From Nansenia antarctica (lineage: Eukaryota > Chordata > Actinopteri > Argentiniformes > Microstomatidae): a DNA stretch of 64,000 bases. Below are positions 1 through 9,407 of the stretch, piece by piece (the first letter of the stretch is position 1; each line of letters starts with the position of its first letter). Location: NCBI GenBank assembly GCA_963989245.1, contig OZ022345.1, forward strand, positions 23,973,196 to 24,037,195, given 5' to 3'. The notes under the pieces were generated by a model. The model was given only the letters and a program-made list of their open reading frames with translations, did not search any database and was not told where the DNA came from. The position numbers and the translations under genes were made by a program.

Positions 1-539
1 ACAATGGGAGCAGTAGAATGGCTTCTCTCCTGTGTGTGTTCTCTGGTGTGTCTTTAGGTTTTCTGCCTGACTGAAACTCTTCCCACACTGGGAGCAGTAG
101 AATGGCTTCTCTCCTGTGTGTATTCTCTGGTGTCTCTTTAGGTCACCTGCCTCACTGAAACTCTTCCCACACTGGGAGCAGCAGAATGGCTTCTCTCCTG
201 TGTGTGTTCTCTGGTGTTTCTTTAGGTCACCTGCCTGACTGAAACTCTTCCCACACTGGGAGCAGCAGAATGGCTTCTCTCCTGTGTGTATTCTCTGGTG
301 TGTCTTTAGTTTGCTCATATAACCAAATCTCTTTCCACACTGAAGACAAGAGTGAGTCTTCTGTCCTCCTTGAGTCTGTGGTTGTGATTTAAGGTGAGTT
401 GGACAAATGAAACTCTCACTGCAATCTAAACAGTGGTGATTCTTCTGTCTTGAGCTCCTCCTCCTCCGTCTGTGTTGTTTATGGCTTCCTGATGCGGTGG
501 AGCTGGGCTCCATGTCTGAGTCTGGGTTGGAGCTCTCTC
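1..539 (-). CDS. C2H2 zinc-finger exon (copy A, cut by window start)
   Basis: Final coding exon of a poly-C2H2 zinc-finger protein, presumably a nuclear DNA-binding factor. A 3' splice site (polypyrimidine...TTACAG) abuts base 539, and the open frame continues off the window start. An internal ATG lies at 513. The exon begins with a basic stretch (QHRRRRRSSRQK), then one degenerate finger that lacks its second histidine, then four intact fingers of the CX2CX12HX3H type joined by TGEKP linkers, and the start of a fifth. Helix positions vary (QAGD, EAGD, QAEN) while scaffold residues barely change. The exon start completes a Gly codon left by phase-1 donors at 12,647 and 14,154, so those exons are its likely upstream partners. 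I infer DNA binding from the family and cannot name the target. Confidence 0.88.
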
Positions 540-717
540 CTGTAAGAATAGGAACATATACAGGATTAGAAACAACATGAGAACAAGTGCTGCTTCCATA
601 GACTCAGCAGTGCCAGAAGTAACACCACATCTCTGGAGTGTTTCTAAAATAATTTATTGCAGCTTATATATTTAGCTTTGGGTATCTGATTAATGGATTA
701 ACTGAATCTGTCATAGC
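540..717. other. Intron of zinc-finger gene
   Basis: Intronic sequence directly upstream (on the minus strand) of the finger exon. It is shared almost unchanged with 39,685-39,862 and 42,235-42,412. No further feature is seen. Confidence 0.6.
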
Positions 718-1082
718 CAGTGATGCCGGTAACGCGTTACTGTAATCTGAATAATTTTTTCAGTAACGAGTATTCTAACGCGATACTATTTCCAAATCAG
801 TAATCGGATTAAAGTTACTTATTCAAGTGACTGTGCGTTACTATTGCGTTACTACCTCATAACTTAGGCTAAATGCAGTATTTCTTTGTAATGTTCGATA
901 GTAAACAAACATTTGTTTGCTTTTCTCGCGTCTTGGGGAGTGACGTCAGTGCTCACGTTTTCAACACGAGGTTGCAGCAGAATCGCTCACGTGTATCACC
1001 ACGCTGATTGCACAGTGTAAACAGAAGCGTAGCCTACACAATGGAGCGAGAGAGAGAGACAGAGAGAGAGAGAGACAGAGAC

Positions 1083-1123
<41 letters not shown>

Positions 1124-1342
1124 CAGAGAGAGAGAGAGAGAGAGAGAGACGTTGTAAAATGGTGTGGTGCTTCAGTGAAAGGAACATCTTCTCTGAGGCA
1201 GCGTGTAGCTCTGTTCCCTAGTCAAACTGATTTGGAAACTATCAACACTCTGCTTATACATTTCCCCAGTGTGGAAAGCAATGCATACAAAATGAAGCCT
1301 GCTGTATTTATCTATCCAGCTATCTGTCTTTCTCTCGCCCTC

Positions 1343-1411
<69 letters not shown>

Positions 1412-1692
1412 GTCTCTGTCTCTGTCTTTAAGTTATTGTTTAAAGTTTAATTTTGTAATTTAAGTTACTGTTAAAATAAAGTGAGTTTTTGCAAAACCAG
1501 TTTTCATTTTTATGTTGCGGGGGGGGGGTCGGGTGCCTAGGCAGCTGCCAATAGTAACAAAAAAAGTAACTAGTAATCTAACTTAGTTACTTTTAAAATC
1601 AAGTAATCAGTAAAGTAACTAGATTACTTTTTAAAGGAGTAATCAGTAATCAGTAATCAGAATACTTTTTCAAAGTAACTGTGGCAACACTG
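718..1692. mobile_element. Non-autonomous hAT element, 975 bp, copy A only
   Basis: Imperfect terminal inverted repeats begin CAGTGATGCC on the left and CAGTGTTGCC on the reversed right end. The element is flanked by an 8-bp direct repeat GTCATAGC (710-717 and 1693-1700). The two paralogous sites (39,855-39,862 and 42,405-42,412) have one GTCATAGC and no insert. The interior has GTAAC/GTTAC-rich subterminal arrays, a GA tract (1048-1150) and a CT tract (about 1330-1427). There is no transposase. TIR style and 8-bp target duplication fit hAT. Confidence 0.9.
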
Positions 1693-1709
1693 GTCATAGC
1701 TAGGTAGAG

Positions 1710-2230
1710 TTTGATAAGGACTCCAGGTGGACTCCATTGGCCAATATGGCAGAACCAGTGAGAAACAAATGAAATCTTTGAGAAAGAAGATACAAGAACA
1801 CAGTGTCTCACAGAGCCACAAGCTAGCAGAAGAAATAGTAGAAAAACAAACAAAACAAAAAACAGGGTGAAAACACTTTGGAGTCAAACTTTCTGAAAAC
1901 ACAAGAGGAGTGTCTAGCCTCCACTAAGAATGTCTTCAATATAGCATATTATATTGCCAAACATAATAGACCATACACAGATCACCATGCAGAAAGCCCT
2001 TCTTAAACTCAGACATGCAATTGATACCATTCCTGTGAGTAGTGCAGATTGGGAAAGAGGTTTTTCAGAAATGAATAATGTTGTCACACCTTTGCGCACA
2101 CAACTGAAAATTGAAAACACCTCAGCGCTTATCTTTATTTAACTAGTTGGACCTCCTCTTGAGTGTTGGAACCCCATGAAATATGTAAAGAAGTGGGTGC
2201 CTACTAGAAGATCTGCTAGTCGTAAACTTG
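1710..2230 (+). pseudogene. hAT-derived KIAA1586/ZNF862-like pseudogene, copy A
   Basis: Broken coding remnant in several frames. The first part reads like the TTF-type finger region of KIAA1586/ZNF862-like proteins (WTPLANMAEPVRNK, then MKSLRKKIQEHSVSQSHK, then NVFNIAYYIAKHNRPYTDH). It is followed at once by the C-terminal hAT dimerisation region (IPVSSADWERGFSEMN, about 2020-2140). A TAA stop at about 2140 interrupts the last block, after which the frame continues as LVGPPLE...KYVKKW. The centre of the transposase-like domain is missing. The same lesions occur in the two B copies, so the gene was dead before the duplication. Family assignment is from memory of the motifs. Confidence 0.6.
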
Positions 2231-2597
2231 TTTATATTTGTGTGTGTGTAGATGGGCAAATCTATATGTATATATGCATGCAGACATGTTTGAGAGGGAG
2301 GGGTGGGTGGAGGGGAGGGAGAAAAACAGAAAATATTCATGCCTTTTTCAATGTATCAATCTTCTATACAGTTTGTATGTCTTGTCTTCTGGTGTTAGTA
2401 ACGTTAGCTATGTAGCTGGCTAGCTACGGTAGCCTATTGTCATTGTGGTGCTCGCACCTACGTTATCTAGCTCGTAGCTTGCATGCTACGTTAGCATCAA
2501 TTTAGCTAATCATAACATAGCAGCGAGAGTAATGTTAGCTAGCCATGTAGCTACTAGCTAGCTATGTGTTGTGGTGATGGACAGACTTCTAAATGGC

Positions 2598-3127
2598 CAG
2601 GGTTTTTCCTGCATAGAGAATTATGAGGCGGCCGCCTTCGTCATATTTCTAGCCGCCTCCAGCTCTCGACAAACTGACGGTCGTATTTTCTACAAGCGTT
2701 GCACTCGGTGGATTTCTGTCATTTCTAACTGCAATTGCTGCACTGCGCCGAAGTGGTGGCGGGGGCGCTGTTTCGCAAATAAGTTAGCTTTCGTTTCTGC
2801 TAGCAAAATAGCTGATAGTATGTTGACTGCTCAAGGAGAATACATATTTGAAAGTACAGAATGCCTGAGAGCCTTATATTGCATTATATTACATTATATT
2901 TTGAATGGTCATCTGGTGCCTGAATATTGTGTTTTCCTTTACATAAATAATTCCACCATAAATTGATGCAGAAAAGGCACAAATTGGTGCATATTAATTC
3001 ACCAGAAAGCAAGAAATTAAGTGTTTGATGTTAAAGGACCACCAGACAGCCCTGCTTCATGGGTCCCCCCCGATGTCAAACACCACTGGTACCACCTCCG
3101 CCTCATTTTGAGCCAGGAAAAACCCTG
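2598..3127. mobile_element. Non-autonomous DNA transposon, CAGGG termini, 530 bp
   Basis: The left end CAGGGTTTTTCCTG is the exact inverse of the right end. Similarity of the termini extends about 35 bp (both contain TGAGGCGG). A 5-bp direct repeat ATGGC flanks it (2593-2597, 3128-3132). A full copy lies at 43,307-43,836, and a copy cut by the tandem-duplication junction at 40,757-40,868. An open frame (2571-2966) crosses the left border and has no recognisable domain; I do not call it a gene. A CAGGG start with 5-bp target repeats suggests an hAT5-like group. Confidence 0.7.
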
Positions 3128-3715
3128 ATGGCCATGTTGGCATTCAAGTTGGCTAAACATAGCAGTGAGTCTGCCCTGTGTCTGGGGCTGTTTGACAGAG
3201 GCAGTTACAGTAGTAGTAGTAGCAGTTCGCCGAATTAAAGGTGTCTGTGTTTAATTGCGGGCCCACAGACAGCCCCCATACATCAGCTGATCATTTAAAG
3301 GGGTGGCCGTCTGAGTAATGTGCATGTCATACGCTGCTTTGTTTTATAAGAGCAGCAGCTATTACCCAGAGTGCTTTATATAGACACTGTTAAACAGAGA
3401 GAGACAATACAGCCATTATTTTAAGGAAAATTAGGTGATACATTAATCGAACAGTAAAAAAATATATTGTTAGACTAACTGTTAAATTAGTCGTTAGAGT
3501 AACCGACTAATCGAAAAAATAATCGCTAGATTAATCGTTAGAAAAATAGTCGTTAGGGACAGCCCTATCAATGACGCAAACAACTTGAGCCAATTCATTG
3601 TCACATGCTCATTAACCTAAACGAGCCACTCTCTCATGCTTGTTAAACTAAAATATGTCAGCAGTGTGTCTGGTGATATGTGTTTATAACCTTAGGACTC
3701 CAGTTCCCAGTATGC
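3128..3715. other. Intergenic/intronic, with one-ended hAT remnant
   Basis: No gene seen. From about 3470 to 3567 the sequence is rich in alternating TTAGTC/GACTAA motifs and ends ...GGGACAGCCCTA, which is the typical right terminus of a fish hAT element (inverse TAGGGCTGTCCC). No matching left terminus was found nearby, so this is a one-ended remnant. It is shared with 44,180-44,276. Confidence 0.45.
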
Positions 3716-3854
3716 ACCAGAAGTAGGGGTGTAACGGATCACCTAAGTCACGGATCGGATCGTGTCACGGTTTTTGAGTCACGGATCGGATCATTCTGTA
3801 AAAACACCACTTTTACTGTGTAAAACCCAACAACATTCAAGATGTCAAAACTGG

Positions 3855-3885
<31 letters not shown>

Positions 3886-4149
3886 ATATATATACATAAC
3901 ATATTCTACACTCAAACATTAGGCTACATATTAAACAGAAACACACATTCAATGTGTGAATGTGCAATAATACTATGTGCAATATGACAACCCTCGTGCA
4001 CATAAGGTTCAGAGATAGGAAATGTTAGGATATTTATAGCATAGCATAGAGTACAGCACAGTGTTTTATTTGTATAGTATAGTATAGTGGATAGTGTATA
4101 TAGCCTTTATTTATGTAAACCAGCTCTTTTCCCTTCTTGTTTTTAGTAT

Positions 4150-4252
4150 TTTTTTTCCTAGCACCAGGGGAGCCCCCCCTCACAAATTTCGTTGTATGGT
4201 ACCTGTACTATATTAATGACAATAAAGACCATTCATTCATTCATTCATTCAT
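4150..4252 (+). repeat. LINE 3' tail with (ATTC)n
   Basis: The stretch ...CGTTGTATGGTACCTG...AATGACAATAAAGACC followed by ATTCATTC repeats is the usual 3' end of a teleost LINE (L2-like by memory). The copy-B counterpart (about 44,935-45,037) has ATTA repeats instead. An inverted instance lies at 21,312-21,420. Only the tail is present, as expected for severe 5' truncation. Confidence 0.5.
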
Positions 4253-4518
4253 CTTAAATGATGCAGTAGGAGAGAGGGAGGAGGCACCTGGTTGCAGCAG
4301 TGAATCACTGGGCTCTTTAAAGCAGACAAATAAACATGTTTTCTGCCACTTTTAACTATATAATAAAGTGAAACCTTATTTTAAACATGGTATGAAAAAA
4401 TTGGCTACATTATCAGAAGTTATCAAGCTGCCTTTTTCATGCCTCCCGTCAACACTCCCGTCAAATGTGTGGCCATGCTCGTACGACTTTCTCGTTGCAC
4501 AACGCTTAAACACCGTAA

Positions 4519-4722
4519 TGTAGTTGTTGGTTTGAGGGATATGAAGAAGGACTAGGAGCACATGGTTAATGTGTAAACAAGAGCTGTGTTTATTGCACAC
4601 TCTGCATTCACTTCCTCATTCACACTTCCTGGTCGCCTTAAATACACCTCATCACCCTGCTAAGGCACCTGGGTAATGTAGTGAATTCGCCCTGATCACT
4701 CAGTGGGTGTCTAGTCACCACA
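4519..4722 (-). repeat. Gypsy 3' LTR
   Basis: 204-bp direct repeat of 8656-8859. It is the 3' LTR in element orientation. Boundaries are set by the TG/CA ends and by the GTAA target duplication to its left. Confidence 0.93.
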
Positions 4723-7254
4723 CAGGTCCCCCCCAGAATTCACAAACACTGACTTCCCATAACGTGCCGGAGCTCGGAGGACTCGTCCAAAGCGATTACG
4801 GGACTCCGGAACTTGGGCTGGACGGAAATCTCTTGGCTGCTGACAGCCTGGCCCGGAACCACTGGGAGGTTTTTTTGTTGTGCTTGTAGGAGGGCGGCCA
4901 CGACGTGGTGGACGGGCCACCTCCACAGCCCGTTCTCCATCTAGATGAGCTGTCTTCAGGCGGTCCACTGAGATATGCTCCATACTTCCCCCTATGTCAA
5001 TGATAAAGGTCTTGTCGCCTGTCTCCACAACTCTGTAGGGGCCATCGTAAGGCGGCTGCAGAGGGTTCCTATGTGCGTCGTGGCGGATGAACACATATCT
5101 TGCTGATTGGAGATCCAGAGGGACATGGATACGTGGCAGGCTGTGATTTGAAGTAGGGGTCGGCATAAAGGCACTTGCCTTGTCCCATAGATTACGAAGT
5201 TGTTCTGGTGCAGACCAGGGAACGTTAACAGAGGGGAAAAAATCACCCGGTACTCTAAGGGCCTGGCCATAAACAAGCTCTGCCGAAGAAGAGAGGAGGT
5301 CCTCCTTAGGTACAGTACGAAGTCCCAGCATCACCCAGGGTAGCCTGTCGATCCAGCTATTACCCTGGAGGTCCACTTTCAGGGCTGCTTTCATGGAACG
5401 GTGAAATCGCTCACACAGGCCATTGGCCTGGGGATGATATGCTGCAGTCCGATGGAGTGAAATACCCAACTGTTGGGTGATAGAGGTCCACAATTGTGAG
5501 GTGAATTGTGGTCCCCGGTCTGAGGAGAGGTCAGAGGGAACCCCGAACCGGGCGATCCAAGTACCAATGAATCCGCGGGCCACCTCAGCTGTCGTTGTTC
5601 CCGACAGTGGAACCACCTCTGGCCACCGTGTCGTTCTGTCCACCATTGTCAAGAGATGGGTGAACCCTCCAGAAGGAGGAAGAGGTCCAACTAAATCCAC
5701 GTTGATGTGGTCAAAGCGCCTTTCTGGGACTGTGAACTGCTCCAATGGTGCCTTCACATGTCGATGGACTTTTGTGAGCTGGCATGCGATGCATGTTTTG
5801 ACCCAGTCGCGAATGTCCTTCTTCATGCCATGCCAGACAAATTTTTCTGTCACCAGACGCTGTGATGGCTTCCGGCCTGGGTGTGACAAGCCATGTATGA
5901 CATCGAAAACCTTCCGTCTCCACATCTTGGGTGCCAGAGGACGGGGCTGGCCAGTAGAGACATCGCATAGCAGTGTCGTACCCTTATCGTCAAAAGGGAC
6001 ATCCACCAACCGAAGCCCTGTAGTCGCCGTCCGAAAGGCCTGAATGTCAGGGTCTGCATCTTGGTCCACAGCCATGCGGGCATAATCGATGCCGAGGTGG
6101 ACGGTGCTTGTGAAGGTGCGAGAAAGGCAGTCAGCCACGACGTTCTGCTTTCCTGCTACATGTTGTATGTCTGTAGTAAATTCAGAAACGTAGGAGAGAT
6201 GACGCTGTTGCCTGGCTGACCATGGCTCCGACAGTTTAGACATGACAAAAGTTAAAGGCTTGTGGTCTACAAAAGCAGTGAATGGTCGAGCCTCTAGGAG
6301 GAAACGGAAATGTCTGACTGCCAGGTAAAGGGCTAGTAGCTCCCGGTCGAACGTGCTGTATTTCTGCTCACTAGCACGGAGCTGCCGGCTAAAAAAAGCG
6401 AGAGGCTGCCAAACCCCGTCAATCTGCTGCTCTAAAACAGCACCAACTGCGCGGTCTGAGGCATCAGATGTCAAGGCAATGGGGGCATCTGGCACTGGAT
6501 GTGCTAGCATGGTTGCATTTGCAAGAGCTTCCTTGGTGGCAGAGAATGATCCTGACATTTCACTGGACCAGTCAACAATGTGCTTGGGAGGCTTGCCCTT
6601 GAGGGCCCCATACAGGGGTCGCATGAGGCAGGCTGCTTGTGGAATAAAGCGATGATAAAAATTCACCATACCCAGGAACTCCTGTAGGGCCTTCACTGTT
6701 GTGGGGCGTGGGAACTGCAGCACCGCCTTCACCTTTAAGGGCAGTGGGGTTGCACCGGCAGAAGTGATGTGATGGCCGAGAAAATCAATGGAGGGCACCC
6801 CAAACTGGCATTTTGCTGGATTGACAATCAAGCCGTGCTGCTGCAATTGAGCAAAAAGGAGGCGGAGGTGTGACATGTGTTCTGCCTTGGATGTACTGGC
6901 CACCAGGATATCATCAAGGTAAACAAAAAGAAAAGGCAGATCACGCAACACTGAGTCCATCAACCGCTGAAAGGTTTGGGCGGCATTCTTCAGGCCGAAA
7001 GGCATTCGTAAATATTCAAAGAGGCCAAACGGTGTGATGACTGCCGTTTTGGTGATGTCTTGAGGATGGACTGGCACTTGGTGATATCCTCGAATGAGAT
7101 CCACCTTTGAAAAAATAACTGCTCCTGCCAGGTGGGCTGAGAAATCCTGAATGTAGGGAACTGGATACCGGTCAGGCGTAGTGGCATCATTAAGCCGCCG
7201 GTAATCACCACACGGGCGCCAGCCTCCATTGGCCTTGGGAACCAGGTGCCCCAA
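4711..7254 (-). CDS. Gypsy RT-RNase H-integrase
   Basis: 847-codon frame. Reverse transcriptase: first catalytic Asp in SKVDLIRGYHQ (D52), then VYLDD at 111-115. RNase H: D264 in TSDAS, E305 in DREL, D330 and D375. Integrase: zinc-binding H454/H458/C488/C491, then catalytic D520, D579 and E615 with the canonical 35-residue D-E spacing. All key residues are present. It ends in the 3' LTR region. It lacks the first RT block because of the upstream 43-bp duplication. The order RT-RH-IN defines Ty3/gypsy rather than copia. Confidence 0.92.
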   Translation of the reverse strand: MGHLVPKANGGWRPCGDYRRLNDATTPDRYPVPYIQDFSAHLAGAVIFSKVDLIRGYHQVPVHPQDITKTAVITPFGLFEYLRMPFGLKNAAQTFQRLMDSVLRDLPFLFVYLDDILVASTSKAEHMSHLRLLFAQLQQHGLIVNPAKCQFGVPSIDFLGHHITSAGATPLPLKVKAVLQFPRPTTVKALQEFLGMVNFYHRFIPQAACLMRPLYGALKGKPPKHIVDWSSEMSGSFSATKEALANATMLAHPVPDAPIALTSDASDRAVGAVLEQQIDGVWQPLAFFSRQLRASEQKYSTFDRELLALYLAVRHFRFLLEARPFTAFVDHKPLTFVMSKLSEPWSARQQRHLSYVSEFTTDIQHVAGKQNVVADCLSRTFTSTVHLGIDYARMAVDQDADPDIQAFRTATTGLRLVDVPFDDKGTTLLCDVSTGQPRPLAPKMWRRKVFDVIHGLSHPGRKPSQRLVTEKFVWHGMKKDIRDWVKTCIACQLTKVHRHVKAPLEQFTVPERRFDHINVDLVGPLPPSGGFTHLLTMVDRTTRWPEVVPLSGTTTAEVARGFIGTWIARFGVPSDLSSDRGPQFTSQLWTSITQQLGISLHRTAAYHPQANGLCERFHRSMKAALKVDLQGNSWIDRLPWVMLGLRTVPKEDLLSSSAELVYGQALRVPGDFFPSVNVPWSAPEQLRNLWDKASAFMPTPTSNHSLPRIHVPLDLQSARYVFIRHDAHRNPLQPPYDGPYRVVETGDKTFIIDIGGSMEHISVDRLKTAHLDGERAVEVARPPRRGRPPTSTTKKPPSGSGPGCQQPRDFRPAQVPESRNRFGRVLRAPARYGKSVFVNSGGDLCGD

Positions 7255-7882
7255 GTCCCTGGGTGCCCCAATTGGCCTTGGGAACCCAGGGACTGTCAGA
7301 CCTACGAATGATGCCCAGTCTCTCCATGGAGCTGAACTCCTCCTTTGCTATCGCCAACTTTTGTGGGTCCAGCCGGCGGGCTCGAGCATGCACAGGCGGA
7401 CCACTGGTAGGTATGAAGTGTGTCACATTGTGTTTTATGGAGCCAGCCAAAAACGTTGGCGTTGTGATGTCTGAAAACTCCAGCAGGAGTTGGGCGACAT
7501 CATCAGCCGGTGAAAGGAGAGCGGCCAGTCTTGTCGATGTAGCGGTGGTGTGCTCACAAGCCAGTGAGCAGAAGGTCTCAGCGTTAACAAGCTGACGGTT
7601 ACCCACATCCACCAGCAGCCCATTAGCACAAAGAAAATCAGCACCCAGGAGCGGGGTGGACACCTTCGCCAACACAAAGTCCCAAGAGAAACGTTGTCCA
7701 GCAAAGCACAGTGTTAAGGGGCGTGTGCCAAACGTGGGGATGGGGGTGCCATTAGCTGCTTCAAGGTTGGGGCCCAGTTTGGCTGCTCGGATATCCAAGG
7801 CTGACGCCGGCAGAATGCTGACCTGAGCTCCAGTGTCACAAAGAAATCTGCGGCCAGATATAGAGTCAGTAATGAACAGCAA
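7205..7882 (-). CDS. Gypsy protease and RT N-terminus (frame broken)
   Basis: Aspartic protease with the active-site motif DTGA at residues 16-19 of this frame, in the context FLCDTGAQVSILPAS. It is followed by a linker and the start of the RT domain (residues HFIPTSGPPVHARARRLDPQ). No ATG is needed if expressed as Gag-Pol by frameshifting; the true N-terminus is uncertain. The frame is lost near 7271-7286, where a 43-bp local duplication shifts the downstream RT-integrase into another frame. Confidence 0.8.
   Translation of the reverse strand: MLFITDSISGRRFLCDTGAQVSILPASALDIRAAKLGPNLEAANGTPIPTFGTRPLTLCFAGQRFSWDFVLAKVSTPLLGADFLCANGLLVDVGNRQLVNAETFCSLACEHTTATSTRLAALLSPADDVAQLLLEFSDITTPTFLAGSIKHNVTHFIPTSGPPVHARARRLDPQKLAIAKEEFSSMERLGIIRRSDSPWVPKANWGTQGLGAPGSQGQWRLAPVW
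7228..7286. repeat. 43-bp local duplication breaking gypsy pol
   Basis: The 16-mer ATTGGCCTTGGGAACC occurs at 7228-7243 and again at 7271-7286. The 43-bp offset is not a multiple of three and coincides with the point where protease/RT-N and RT-C frames separate. I infer replication slippage. Confidence 0.75.
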
Positions 7883-7941
7883 TCCGCTGGAAGGGCCGAC
7901 ACTCAGAGCTGCTAACGAGTGGCGGCCAACGCGTTTCCCGA

Positions 7942-8655
7942 TCAGCTACAAGGTGGCAGGCACTTCTTTGCTTTGTTGCCGAACTTGCCGTGATAGAAGC
8001 AGAGACTTGACTTCTCACGGCGGGCCACAGCGCTGGCGGAGACAGAGTGTGTGTGCGGTTGATGCATGCATTCCTCCCAGGCAGTGCTGGTGTTGGTAAG
8101 GGGCGTGACTGAAACAGTCTTTCTCCCAGCTGAAAAAAAAACATCAGCTTCTTTAGCCAATTCACGAAGGTTTGCCTTTACAGAACTGGCTAAAGGCAAA
8201 CGAATCTGGTCTGGGAGTTGCTGCAAAAAAAACTCTTTAAAAAGGAAACATGGTTGATGATTGCCAAGCAGAGCCAGCATATGGTCCATTAACTCAGAGG
8301 GCTTTGAGTCTCCAAGCCCAGGGAGAGATAGGAGCTGCCGGGCTCTTTCTGGTTCTGACAATCCAAAAATTCCTTTCAGGTGCCCTTTAAGAGTGGTATA
8401 TTTGTCCCTGGCTGGTGGGTTTTCTATCAGGTTTATCACCCGTGCGGCAGTTGAACCCTTCAGAGATGCCACCACATAGTAATACTTTGTGTCTTCTGCA
8501 GTTATATCCCTGATGGCAAACTGAGCTTCAGCTTGCACAAACCAAGCACTAACATTTTGCTCCCAAAACTCAGGCAATTTGAGAGCAACTGCATTAGCCA
8601 TGTTCAAAAAAGTTTCAGAAAAACGTCCAAAAAACTCACTTGTCAGGGTCACCAA
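7942..8655 (-). CDS. Gypsy Gag-like protein
   Basis: A 237-codon frame begins at the inner edge of the 5' LTR, with a likely in-frame internal Met at codon 18. The N-terminal half reads as a capsid-like helical region (LPEFWEQNVSAWFVQAEAQF, then YYYVVASLKG). The C-terminus has a cysteine motif CFYHGKFGNKAKKCLPPC, which resembles the degenerate zinc knuckle of Mag-like gypsy elements. It stops at 7942-7944, and protease follows in another frame about 60 bp on. Gag would form the cytoplasmic retrotransposon particle. Family calls rest on motif recognition. Confidence 0.75.
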   Translation of the reverse strand: MVTLTSEFFGRFSETFLNMANAVALKLPEFWEQNVSAWFVQAEAQFAIRDITAEDTKYYYVVASLKGSTAARVINLIENPPARDKYTTLKGHLKGIFGLSEPERARQLLSLPGLGDSKPSELMDHMLALLGNHQPCFLFKEFFLQQLPDQIRLPLASSVKANLRELAKEADVFFSAGRKTVSVTPLTNTSTAWEECMHQPHTHSVSASAVARREKSSLCFYHGKFGNKAKKCLPPCS

Positions 8656-8859
8656 TGTAGTTGTTGGTTTGAGGGATATGAAGAAGGACTAGGAGCACAT
8701 GGTTAATGTGTAAACAAGAGCTGTGTTTATTGCACACTCTGCATTCACTTCCTCATTCACACTTCCTGGTCGCCTTAAATACACCTCATCACCCTGCTAA
8801 GGCACCTGGGTAATGTAGTGAATTCGCCCTGATCACTCAGTGGGTGTCTAGTCACCACA
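8656..8859 (-). repeat. Gypsy 5' LTR
   Basis: 204-bp repeat matching 4519-4722. It is the 5' LTR in element sense. Immediately inside it, the element reads TGGTGACCCTGAC, the usual position and TGG start of a tRNA primer-binding site. I could not assign the tRNA. Confidence 0.93.
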
Positions 8860-9019
8860 GTAACTTTTTTATCAACCACACTTCCAATGACACTGTCCTT
8901 CATTGTTATAATTGACAGAGAAGCCAAAGTGTTCCCATACATGGGATTTAAATGACGAGGGAGGCATTTCGAGTTCTTCTCTGTCGCCAACATTAGCAGC
9001 ACTCGCCATGAAACACTTG

Positions 9020-9158
9020 GGCTGCGTTCGTAAATTTTCTCTGAGAGCGCCGGAGAGCACACTGGGTCCGACGTCATAAAGGGACCAAGTAATTTGATTG
9101 GACAAGAGGCGTTCCATGAATGCTGATCAGATTCCAGAGCGAATTTACGAACGCAGCC
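9020..9158. mobile_element. 139-bp palindrome-ended MITE
   Basis: Perfect 16-bp inverted ends GGCTGCGTTCGTAAAT, with TTG on both sides (possible 3-bp target duplication, as in PIF/Harbinger). The same element occurs at 45,458-45,596, and a diverged one at 10,342-10,479. Confidence 0.7.
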
Positions 9159-9407
9159 TTGTTGTTCTGGATTTTTTTCCCCCATTATCAACCTATCATT
9201 GCGCTTTAGAGTAAAAGAAAGCACGCAACTGTCGCGTCTATCTTTTCATGGCAACTCTACATTGTGATTTACAAGGGATATATTAACTAATATTAACTAA
9301 TATTATTACTTGGTTACATTTTGCAATTGATCCGCGGTACACATGCGTGCCGAACCGTGGGGGGCGATCCGTACGGATCACGGATTCGTTACACCCCTAA
9401 CCAGAAG

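Larger units (their letters stand above)
4519..8859 (-). mobile_element. Ty3/gypsy LTR retrotransposon, copy A only
   Basis: Two 204-bp LTRs (4519-4722 and 8656-8859) start and end TG...CA on the plus strand and flank a 3.9-kb body. A 4-bp target duplication GTAA (4515-4518, 8860-8863) matches the single GTAA at the empty site 45,298-45,301 in copy B. Gag, protease and RT-RNase H-integrase lie on the minus strand in that order. In element sense the LTR has a TATTTAA box and an AATAAA signal. A G-rich purine run (inverse of 4726-4732) sits just inside the 3' LTR and may be the polypurine tract. The LTRs look near-identical, implying a young insertion. The pol frame is broken, so this copy is probably not autonomous. 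Confidence 0.95.
3724..9399. mobile_element. Non-autonomous hAT element hosting a gypsy insertion
   Basis: The ends are TAGGGGTGTAAC and the inverse GTTACACCCCTA. An exact 8-bp duplication ACCAGAAG flanks it (3716-3723, 9400-9407). Without the gypsy insertion at 4519-8859 it is about 1.33 kb. The ortholog in copy B (44,433-45,844) is 1.41 kb with the same target duplication, so the insertion predates the segmental duplication. It contains a (TA)n/(TG)n tract (3857-3895), a LINE 3' tail and a 139-bp palindromic MITE. No transposase is seen. Confidence 0.92.

Noticed and set aside
996..1450. Open frames of repeated Leu/Ser (MFLSLKHH... and ...SLSLSLS)
   Set aside because: They are translations of GA and CT microsatellites inside a non-autonomous hAT element.
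2571..2966. 131-codon plus-strand frame, conserved at 43,280-43,675
   Set aside because: It crosses the left border of a 530-bp transposon, has no recognisable domain and the copies are young duplicates, so open frame alone is no evidence.
3857..3895. TATA promoter
   Set aside because: A TA/TG dinucleotide microsatellite of different length in copy B, with no transcript start context.
5477..6043. 188-codon plus-strand frame
   Set aside because: Antisense shadow of the gypsy RNase H-integrase coding strand.
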